From: Candidula unifasciata
Lineage: Eukaryota > Mollusca > Gastropoda > Stylommatophora > Geomitridae
Length of the DNA stretch: 64,000 nt
NCBI GenBank assembly: GCA_905116865.2
Contig: CAJHNH020002480.1
Span: 370,001 to 434,000 of the forward strand
Direction of reading: 5' to 3'
The notes beneath the pieces are model-generated. The model searched no databases. It had not been told where the DNA came from and saw nothing but the letters and a program-made list of their open reading frames with translations. Below, one piece after another: positions 10,200 through 22,200 of this stretch. Every line of letters begins with the position of its first letter. The stretch's first letter is position 1. The position numbers and the translations under genes are program-made.

Positions 10200-10251
10200 G
10201 TTATTTTACGAAGTTTCTATCGAAGTTCAGCATCCTGGAGGGTGAGAATAG
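10200..10251 (+). CDS. GSTZ1: GSTZ1-like downstream copy, exon 2 (active-site exon)
   Basis: Acceptor TTTTAACAG ends at 10199 and donor GTAAAA begins at 10252. The exon is 52 nt, phase 0 in and phase 1 out, encoding VILRSFYRSSASWRVRI plus one base. This is the thioredoxin-fold start of the enzyme. The second Ser of RSS is the usual catalytic residue. The following Cys of the family is Ala here. The preceding exon should supply only Met and a few residues ending in Lys-Pro or similar. It was not identified between 194 and 10199. Confidence 0.9.
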
Positions 10252-13200
10252 GTAAAAACACATTTTCACTCTTTCTGTCCCCTGGGGTGCATAGTGTTTG
10301 ATAGATTCCTCCACATATATCCTGTCCATCACAAAATATATTATCGTGTTTCATTCATTTGGTCAGTGCTCACTAAAGAAGTCGGGCTTCCCCAGCAGCC
10401 ACTTTGGCTGTTCCTTTGCCATCCTTTAAGTTAATGTGTTCATTATTTTTCATAGTAGTTATTTCACCTGTTTGGTATACTTGGGTGGAATTTTACTCAA
10501 TCGAACTCAGAATTAATAGAGCATGAGGCTAACACCTTAACCACAGCACACATTATTTTTACATCATCATCATTATCAGGTGCTCTGCCGACTGGCGTGG
10601 GCGATCATGCCTCTCCACAATCCACGATCTCCTGCAGCATGTAACAGTTCGTGTGCAGACACACCTCCATGCTATGCAACAAGACATTCAAGAATCTTCT
10701 CTCATTGTCTCCCTCTATCCCTCCTTCCACAGATCTTTCCAGTGGTCACAACATGTTCCACTTTCCCTCTTCTCATAACATGGCCGAAAAATGATGACTG
10801 TCTCCTTCTGATGTCTGTGATAAGTTGTCTTCGGGCTCCCGTCTCTGTCCAAGGTACTTGAAGCACTCTTCTGTAAAACCACGTGTCTGAGACCTCAAGA
10901 AATTGTTTGGCCTGCCTACCGATTGTCCAGGATTCTCAGCCATATGTTAAAACTGGATGTATGTAGCAGGCAAGAATTATTTTTCTAAGCTTCAGTGACA
11001 GAGATATATTGCATAAGATGTTCTTCATTTTATAAAAGGCAGTTTTAACCTGTCCTTTTCTGTTTCTTATCTCAGCAATGCATCTTCCATCTGATGTTAT
11101 CCTTGTGCCCAGATACGATTCTTCTCTTTGATACCACCATTACTTCTGTTTTTCCATTATTCAGACTGAGGCCTATTGTTCCACTTTTTACAACCACAAT
11201 GTCTATCAATTCCTGTAGTTCTTTCTGACTTGTTGCTATCAAAATTGTGTCATCAGCATAACGTAAATTATTTATTTTATGCCCACCAACAACAATTCCG
11301 GGCATATCAATTGAAGATCTCATTATTTATTCACTGTGTAGTGAAAATAAATCAGGTGACAGTACACATCCTTGTCGTACGCCCTTCTTTATGCACTGAA
11401 ATGTACCTAAACAGATGTTAATTTTTATTTTACATACACACTACTAAACCAGTATAGTCAAAAGGTTAATGCAGCATTTCTGTTTCTTTAAAATTTGAGA
11501 CTCAATAATATATTTATTTCTTTTGAATTTTTGTTTCAAAAAATATGTTTGCTGTTTCTATGCTTTTCAGCCTTGGCAATAAAAGGCATCAAATATGAAT
11601 ATTTGGCTGTAGATTTATTCAAAGATGGCGGACAACAGGTTTGAAATTTTTTTTGTAAGGACTAAATGTATCTGTTTCAATTATTATAGTTTATGTGTAG
11701 TGTCTTAAAGCTAATTTCATTATATGTGCTCACCATTTAGAGGTTCCTTACGCCTACAGAGTAACAGTGAGGTATACTCAACATCATGCTGTTCCCATAT
11801 TTATCACACTTCTCTAAGTCTTTTCTCCCTGTACTTTATTATTGTTTATAATTTAATAATTTGGGGTGTGTTTTTTGTGGCTTTAAATGTATGTCTGTCT
11901 TGTGGTTTTGAAAGTCTTATGTATTGAGCTAAAGTGGACACAGGGATAGTGATTACATAGTTGTATTGAAGTCCAAGTTTCAGGATAGCTGTGACTCAGA
12001 ATAACTAGCTGTAAACTCTGGCAGAAAGTTTTAGTTTTTCTTCAACCCCTGTTGATCTTGATCCAGAAGTTGAGTTTTGCTTGCAATCTGTCGACATATC
12101 TGGCTAATTTGTATGTAGACTGTTGGTTCCTTGCCTGTCAGGCAGATGCACTCTGAATTTGAAGGAAATACTCCTAATTCGTCATTCCCCTATGACATTC
12201 TTGTTTTGATGGGGGGGGGGGGGGGGGGGGGGGGATATATTTTTTGTTCTTTAAAATGGAGCCCCGAAACCCACATAACTAGCACGGGGAAGACACTCTA
12301 ATTTTCATTCTTTGTGTTCACTGGCTGTAAATTCTGGCAGAAAGTCCTGGTTGTTCATCCATTTGGACTTTTGGCTTTGTACCAGGGCCTGAGTTTTGCA
12401 TGTAGATCCGTTTCACTTTCATATTCGTGTGCAGCTCTTGTTCCCTGTCTCTCTGGCAGATGTACTCCAACTTTGAGTGTAAAATTCTAATGAAAGGTAT
12501 AATTTTACTAGGCATTAATGTTAACATCTCTGTTTTCTAAATAGTTTTCATAAATTTATACTTTTAATGAGTGCAGCATGTTACATTACAGCGCACAGAT
12601 GAATATAGAAAGCTGAATCCCATGATGCAAGTTCCAACCCTTTACATAGATGGCCACTATTTAATCCAGTCTGTAAGTATTTTTCAAGTTGGAGAATGGG
12701 GTAACGCATCTGATGTCATGGTACTTAAATTTGTGTGACACAATGGTTTTGATTCAATTCAGTTTTTCTAAAAACCAAAAAAAAAGATTAACCGCATTCA
12801 GCCTACTGTATTTTTTTAAACCTTGATTATAATTGTAGTCTTTTGTTTGTGATTTGTGTATGTGTGTGTATTTGTGGCAGATGGGTCCTGCCTTGTAGTC
12901 ATTTTATTTGTCATTCATGTTGGTAAGAGTTTTTACAATTGAAGTTTCCGCTGCTGTAAAATGACAAAATCCTCCTACCCCCTTTCTTTTCCTGAGTTTT
13001 AGCCTGAAAGATTTACACCAAGTGACTCGGTGAGTCACACTTCGGATGGTATTAAATAGGAGCAAATACTAGAAATCCTGTTCAGTGTTCAACTGTATAA
13101 TACAGTTACATTGTGGCACCACTTGCAGTTCAGTATAAGTTGATAATTATGGGATATTTTTCCTAATGTCCATGCTTTATGACATTGGTGGTCATGTCTA

Positions 13201-16200
13201 CCCACAACCTTCTGTCTTTGTATACTTTCAATCATTTCTAACATAGATGATCTTGCATACCATGATGTCAAACTGTCCAGCATCTTCTCTCTTGTGGTCT
13301 CCCTCTGCCTCTTTTCCCCTCCAACTTTCCAACCATCAGGACGTACTCCAATTTTCTCCCTCTCATTATCTGACCAAATACAGTAAACTATCTCGTTCTA
13401 ATTTGGGCAGTCAAGTCTCTTTGTATGCTTATTTTTTTCAACATATCTTCGTTACTCTTTTTATTTCCCATGTGGCTCCAGGGTCCCATTGTGGGGAAAC
13501 AGAACAGACCCATTGCCCACTAAAAAGTATGTCATAAGAGCGGTCTCAAGGCATGGCATCCGCGTTGAGTGCTGGAGGTCCCAGGTTCAGGCCCTGGTGA
13601 AGGCTGGGATTTTTTCACATGCACTTCTAGTAATTTCCCCTGGTCTCTGGGTAGTAAGATCGGACCCCCGTGTGTATTGCTGCGCACGTAAAAAATCCCT
13701 TAGCAGCTGGAAATCAAAAAGAGTAGCCAAACGGTGCTGCCCGGGCTAAATTTGAAGTTAAAAATCTTCCCAAAGTATTACAAGATCCTCGCTAGTGCTG
13801 CGGGGTTTGTGCATTGCACGGAGATTCTTTGGTCTCAGACTTAAGTCAGAAGAAGAATAGAGCACTTATGGGTTATCCCTTGTGCCATGATGTTGATCCA
13901 TTGTCTAAACCTAAACCTAATTAGGAATGTTTCCTTCAAAGTTGGAGTGCATCTGCTGAGAAACGAGGAACCAAAGGTCTGCATACAAATGTTCTATCAC
14001 AAGAATGTTGTATGGTTAAGTTCTGTCACAAGAATGTTGTATGGTTAAGTTCTGTCACAAAAATGATGTGTGGTTAAAGTCTGTAACATCATTGTTGTGT
14101 GGTCAAGTTCTGCTGCATGGAAAATTCTATCACTGGAATGCTGTGGGAAAAGCTATCACATGAATGTTGTGTCAATTAACTCTTTTGCAGGAATGTTGCA
14201 TCATTAATTTTTTGGCATGAATATCTAATATGGTATGAATGTGTAGTGTTATTATATTTATCACACATGTCTGTAGATATCAGAAGTGCAGAATCAAATA
14301 CAAAGGTCACCTCACTTGTAAAGGACTCTCCTTTTTCTATGCCAGCATCCAGCATGTGATGCTAGACTTACTTTTATCAGCCAGTCAGCAGTCGGTGGAT
14401 GATGTTGTCAGCATCACGCTAGCCACCTTTACTTCCCAGGACATTGCCTGTACCCAATTTAGGCTGGGTCGACCTGAGAGCCGAGGTCAATTGTTTAACA
14501 AAAAATGTAAATTAACTTTTCTAAGTGAAGAAGTAATTGACCCTTTTATAGACTAGTATACCATTGTGTTAGAGAGACTAATATCCCATGATGTTTGTTT
14601 TCTTCACCATTCCGAGCCCTTGAGGTTCATTGCTGCAGATATCACACACCTCCACTTATCTCTGTGGTTGGACTTCTCTTCACAGTTGGTGACACCAAGT
14701 GTTTGTAGATTTGTCAGGACATAATCTCTCCATTGTCTTCTTGGTTGGCCTCATGGTCTATGACCATTCAGCTCCCTTGTGTATACAATTTTATCCTCCC
14801 TATCATCTGGCATTTTTTCAATATACCCCAGACATTTCAGCCTATTAGCTTTCATGATACCATGATGTTAGACTAATATATTCATCATGTTAGAGAGACT
14901 AATATACCATGATGTTAGACAGACTAATATATTCATCATGTTAGAGAGACTAATATACCATGATGTTAGACAGACTAATATATTCATCATGTTAGAGAGA
15001 CTAATATACCATGATGTTAGACAGACTAATATATTCATCATGTTAGAGATACTAATATACCATGATGTTAGACAGACTAATATATTCATCATGTTAGAGA
15101 GACTAATATACCATGATGTTAGACAGACTAATATATTCATCATGTTAGAGAGACTAATATACCATGATGTTAGACAGACTAATATACCATGATGTTAGAC
15201 AGACTAATATATTCATCATGTTAGAGAGACTAATATACCATGATGTTAGACAGACTAATATATTCATCATGTTAGAGAGACTAATATACCATGATGTTAG
15301 ACAGACTAATATATTCATCATGTTAGAGAGACTAATATACCATGATGTTAGAGAGACTAATATACCATGATGTTAGACAGACTAATATATTCATCATGTT
15401 AGAGAGACTAATATACCATGATGTTAGACAGACTAATATACCATCATGTTAGAGAGGCTAATATACCATGATGTTAGACAGACTAATATACCATCATGTT
15501 AGAGAGGCTAATATACCATGATGTTAGACAGACTAATATACCATCATGTTAGAGAGACTAATATACCATGATGTTAGACAGACTAATATATTCATCATGT
15601 TAGAGAGACTAATATACCATGATGTTAGACAGACTAATATACCATCATGTTAGAGAGACTAATATACCATGATGTTAGACAGATTAAAAAACCATCATGT
15701 TATAGAGACTAATATACCATGATGTTAGACAGACTAATATACCATCATGTTAGAGAGGCTAATATACCATGATGTTAGACAGACTAATATATTCATCATG
15801 TTAGAGAGACTAATATACCTTGATGTTAGACAGACTAATATACCATCATGTTAGAGAGACTAATATACCATGATGTTAGACAGACTAATATACCATCATG
15901 TTATAGAGACTAATATACCATGATGTTAGACAGACTAATATACCATCATGTTAGAGAGGCTAATATACCATGATGTTAGACAGACTAATATATTCATCAT
16001 GTTAGAGAGACTAATATACCATGATGTTAGACAGACTAATATACCATCATGTTAGAGAGACTAATATACCATGATGTTAGACAGACTAATATATTCATCA
16101 TGTTAGAGAGACTAATATACCATGATGTTAGACAGACTAATATACCATCATGTTAGAGAGACTAATATACCATGATGTTAGATTGACTAATATACCATGA

Positions 16201-19200
16201 TGTTAGACAGACTAATATACCATCATGCTAGAGAGACTAATATACCATGATGTTAGACAGATTAAAAAACCATCATGTTATAGAGACTAATATACCATGA
16301 TGTTAGACAGACTAATATACCATCATGTTAGAGAGGCTAATATACCATGATGTTAGACAGACTAATATATTCATCATGTTAAAGAGACTAATATACCATG
16401 ATGTTAGATTGACTAATATACCATCATGCTAGAGAGACTAATATACCATGATGTTAGACAGATTAAAAAACCATCATGTTATAGAGACTAATATACCATG
16501 ATGTTAGACAGACTAATATACCATCATGTTAGAGAGGCTAATATACCATGAAGTTAGACAGACTAATATATTCATCATGTTAGAGAGACTAATATACCAT
16601 GATGTTAGACAGACTAATATACCATCATGTTAGAGAGACTAATATACCATGATGTTAGATTGACTAATATACCATGATGTTAGACAGACTAATATACCAT
16701 CATGCTAGAGAGACTAATATACCATGATGTTAGACAGATTAAAAAACCATCATGTTATAGAGACTAATATACCATGATGTTAGACAGACTAATATACCAT
16801 CATGTTAGAGAGGCTAATATACCATGATGTTAGACAGACTAATATATTCATCATGTTAGAGAGACTAATATACCATGATATTAGACAGACTAATATACCA
16901 TCATGTTAGAGAGGCTAATATACCATGATGTTAGACAGACTAATATACCATCATGTTAGAGAGGCTAATATACCATGATGTTAGACAGACTAATATATTC
17001 ATCATGTTAGAGAGACTAATATACCATGATATTAGACAGACTAATATACCATCATGTTAGAGAGGCTAATATACCATGATGTTAGACAGACTAATATACC
17101 ATCATGTTAGAGAGGCTAATATACCATGATGTTAGACAGACTAATATATTCATCATGTTAAAGAGACTAATATACCATGATATTAGACAGACTAATATAC
17201 CATCATGTTAGAGAGACTAATATACCATTATGTTAGACAGACTAATATATTCATCATGTTAGAGAGACTAATATACCATGATATTAGACAGACTAATATA
17301 CCATCATGTTAGAGAGGCTAATATACCATGATGTTAGACAGACTAATATATTCATCATGTTAGAGAGACTAATATACCATGATATTAGACAGACTAATAT
17401 ACCATCATGTTAGAGAGGCTAATATACCATGATGTTAGACAGACTAATATACCATCATGTTAGAGAGGCTAATATACCATGATGTTAGACAGACTAATAT
17501 ATTCATCATGTTAGAGAGACTAATATACCATGATATTAGACAGACTAATATACCATCATGTTAGAGAGGCTAATATACCATGATGTTAGACAGACTAATA
17601 TACCATCATGTTAGAGAGGCTAATATACCATGATGTTAGACAGACTAATATACCATGATGTTAGAGAGGCTAATATACCATTATGTTAGACAGACTAATA
17701 TACCATCATGTTAGAGAGGCTAATATACCATGATGTTAGACAGACTAATATACCATGATGTTAGAGAGACTAATATACCATGATGTTAGACAGACTAATA
17801 TACCATCATGTTAGAGAGGCTAATATACCATGATGTTAGACAGACTAATATATTCATCATGTTAGGGAGACTAATATACCATGATGTTAGGTTTATGTTA
17901 TGGCAGGCCAAAAAGTATACTATGACAGTTTTCAGCAAATATTGTTATTCTCTCATTACAGTCTCAATTCATTGGTTCTGACTATCTTAATTGGTTGGTT
18001 CTGACTATCCTAATTCATTGGTTCTGACTATGTATTATTGTACATTTCATTATGATTTCTGATCCCATTTAATATGTTCTCTACACTGTAAATTTTCAGC
18101 TGCCTATAATTGAATATCTAGAAGAAAGATTCCCTGAACCAGCGCTGCTGCCAAAGGATTCCTATGGAAGAGCTCAGGTATTTTATTTCTCAATAACTGT
18201 TTCTTTTTTGTGTAGGCATTTATTTTGAAGTTAAGTAATAGTGGGGAGAAAATGGTCTCACAGCAAATCTTCTATCCCATCAATGATGCAGACAGGGAGG
18301 AATGGAAAGTAAGAAGCAACAACAAAATTAATAATCTGTTTAACTAACCACTGATCACTGACATCATGAGGGATGATAGACTGCAGTGGTCAGGGCATAT
18401 AGAGACTGTGCCAGATGACAGAGAGGCAAAAACTGTGTACATAAGGGAGTTTGAATAGCCATAGATTATGAGGCAGACCAAGATGACTGTGGAGAGATAA
18501 TATCCAGGCAGACCTACAGATACTTAGAGTCACTAACTGGAAAGAGAAGACCAGTATGAATGGAAGTGGGGGATATCTGTAGCAATGAACCTCAAGGGCT
18601 TGGGATGCCTGAGTAGGAAACAATGCTATCAGATAGACTGTAGGAACAACAGCTTTCACCAAATTCATTGAGAAGCAGAATATCAAATGGTTTGGTCATT
18701 TAGTTAGAATGCATTGGGAAAAAAACCAGTCGACATCATCTAAATGTCAGTTCTCTAGTTTCATAAATTTGCCAGTTTAAAAAAATGGTCATTAACTTGA
18801 ATGTTGAATGTTGAATTAAGAATCGACATCACAGCGCTTGGGACACCCCCATAAGCGCTCCATTTCCATCTTCAGCAGCAAGGAAAGAGTTAAAATTCCG
18901 ATGGTACCAGTAACTGTCTAATTGTATTTCCGTCTCGCCTTTCTCCTGAGTGTCGAGCATGGGCCAGACCAGATCCCCTTGTAACTCCTCGCAGTGCGAT
19001 TCTCCACAGACCGTAATGATCTATCTGTTCCTCGGCACTGTTCACTTGCTCCTAAAGGGCCCTCACAACATTCAGCCTGTCATACATCAGTTCACCACCA
19101 AGTGGTGCAGAACTGGCCAGTCTAGCTGCCTGCTCATTTCTCAACACACCGGCATGACCTGGAGAAAATATCCAAAGGATGCTAACTATGCGGGACCTCT

Positions 19201-22200
19201 GAAGTGATTCTTGCCACTCTGCATGGAGCATGCCTGTCTCCACCTTTCTCAGCATGCTCTGTGAGTCAGTTACAGTGACGACATGTGTATACAGCTGATT
19301 CTCAAGCCAGCAGAAGGCAGCAGTGACTGTCTCCACCTCCATTATCAAACTAGATGTTGTGCTATCATATGCCAGGCTTTGTTGCACCAAGCGACGTCCA
19401 TTCGCCTTCACTATGAACCCCCATGCACTTCATCTGCCCCTCAACACAGAGCCATCTGTATATACAATCACATCACTTGGGCAGGAATTGTCATGAATCA
19501 TTTGTTGAACTTCTGATTCTGCCGCGCCAGCTGGCCAGTCCCTGCATTAACTAAGTAATTGGTGCCACACATAAACTTGTATTCTGTTGCCTTGCATCCT
19601 GGTTATGATAACTCTGTTCTTTTGCTTCTTACTTGCAGCGCTAATTCATCTGGTCATTTAAGTTGATCTAGGCAGTTGCATTTAGACATTTTACTGCAAT
19701 TTTGGGGTTGGTTTTCTGGCACCATTGCAGCTTTCCAGATGGTAGTATTCTTTTGTGGTTTTCTGGAACCATTGCAACTTTCCAGATGGTTGTATTCCTT
19801 TGTGGTTTTCTGGCACCATTGCAACTTTCCAGATGGTAGTATTCCTTTGTGGCTTTCTGGCACCATTGCAACTTTCCAGATGGTAGTATTCCTTTGTGTT
19901 TTTCTGGCACTATTGCAACTTTCCAGATGGTTGTATTCCTTTGTGGTTTTCTGGCACCATTGCAACTTTCCAGATGGTTGTATTCCTTTGTGGTTTTCTG
20001 GCACCATTGCAACTTTTCAGATGGTTGTATTCCTTTGTGGCTTTCTGGCACCATTGCAACTTTCCAGATGGTTGTATTCCTTTGTGTTTTTCTGGCACCA
20101 TTGCAATTTTCCAGATGGTAGTATTCCTTTGTGGCTTTCTGGCACCATTGCAACTTTCCAGATGGTAGTATTCCTTTGTGGTTTTCTGGCACCATTGCAA
20201 CTTTCCAGATGGTTGTATTCCTTTGTGTTTTTCTGGCACCATTGCAACTTTCCAGATGGTTGTATTCCTTTGTGGTTTTCTGACACCATTGCAACTTTCC
20301 AGATGGTAGTATTCCTTTGTGGTTTTCTGGCACTATTGCAACTTTCCAGATGGTTGTATTCCTTTGTGGTTTTCTATCACCATTGCAACTTTCCAGATGG
20401 TAGTATTCCTTTGTGTTTTTCTGGCACCATTGCAACTTTCCAGATGGTAGTATTCCTTTGTGTTTTTCTGGCACCATTGCAACTTTCCAGATGGTTGTAT
20501 TCCTTTGTGGTTTTCTGGCACCATTGCAACTTTCCAGATGGTAGTATTCCTTTGTGGTTTTCTGGCACTGTTGCAACTTTCCAGATGGTAGTATTCCTTT
20601 GTGGTTTTCTGGCACTGTTGCAACTTTCCAGATGGTAGTATTCCTTTGTGCTATAGGGAGGCATGAAATCACAGCTCATGATGCTACCATTTAGGCTTGA
20701 GATGAAATCCCGCTATAGCACAAATCCTGGGCAATAGAGATCTTGTTGCCCATGCAGCATGATCCCCCTACTCCATCTACTTTGTTAACTCCAAAGGAAA
20801 GGTAACATAAATACATTTGAAACAAAGCATGCTGCAGAAGCTGCCATATCAGAAGAGCAGTGCTCTGTCTGCCCACCTGTTAGAATTTCACACCTAGACC
20901 ACCTGCCAACCACGGCTAAGTGCTGGTCTGCCATGCCATAAAATACAATTTTCAGTCTGTATTTCCTTTCATATATACTTTTACTTCGAGTCATCCCCTT
21001 GTGAGATGCAATTTTTAGTTGTTTTGAAGACCCACTCTGGTTTTCGCCGGGGGCCCTAAATATAGCCAGGCCTGAAATATGGCCTAACGGCTGAACGGAG
21101 TTTCCAGTACTACTCCAAAGGTGATCCTCATCCGCATGGTGGCACTTTTGTGTCACCGAGTGTTTGTCGCTTGTGTGATATACTGGTGGGGTACAACTTA
21201 CATACATACATACTGTATTTCCTTATCCTAGCCTAAGGCTAGTATCCTCCTCAATGCATTCTTTCACCTGAAGCGTTGGCACAAGTGGGATCTCAGGTCT
21301 GATATACGCTGCCCGATTTTCAACAATAACAGAAGTCAGGTAGTAGCAGTTGCTGTTATATGGTAGCTTAGTCATGTTTTATCAAGACCAGCAATGGCAG
21401 CAGCAACAACAACAACAACACCATTACACTAACTTAAATGAAGAATAAAGCTTACATTAACTTGAATAAAAGCTAGAAAATTGGCAGAGGTGCTTACCAG
21501 CTGACTGCACAGTAACATTTAAGCATGTAATGAGGATGTTATAATAATTTCACTGTAGGTGAGAGCACTGGCAGAGTTGATTAACAGTGGAATACAGCCC
21601 TTTCAGAACAATAAAACTTTAAACATGATCGGAGAGAAGTCTGATGAGTGGGCTAAACACCACATTGAATATGGATTTAAAGGTAATTGTTTTAGTTTAT
21701 ATATCCACTGGAATATGGATTTAAAAGTAATTTTATTACTTTATTTCTCCCACTGGAATATGGATTTAAAGGTAATTGTATTACTTTATTTCTCCCACTG
21801 GAATATGGATTTAAAGGTAATGGTATTACATTTATTATTTCTGAATATGGATTTAAAGGTAAATTGTATTACTTTATTTCTCCCACTGGAATATGGATTT
21901 AAAGGTAATGGTATTACATTTATTATTTCTGAATATGGATTTAAAGGTAATTGTATTACATTTAATATTTCTTAATAATGATTGAAAGGTAATTGTATTA
22001 TATTTATTTTCTGAATATGGGTTTAAAGGTAATAAGTAAAGTAAAGTAAAGATCCCTTTTCACGCCTTTCGGCGCATCGGGCATATGGGAAGAGCGTCCC
22101 ATATTTTTACAGACCATCAGCACTCTGTGGGTAATGTGGTCAGCATTACGACGGCTGTCTTTACTTTCCCAGGACAGCCCATCCTGGTACCCATTTTAGG

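Noticed and set aside
14868..15370. Open frames with repeated DVRQTNIF or CLTSWYIS peptides
   Set aside because: Translation of the 25/26-bp satellite on either strand.
14859..17889. CRISPR-like array
   Set aside because: Repeats are contiguous without unique spacers, and the genome is eukaryotic.
19668..20672. Open frames of 320 (+) and 334 (-) residues
   Set aside because: They are translations of the 47-bp tandem repeat in a GSTZ1 intron; the same unit is read in all frames.
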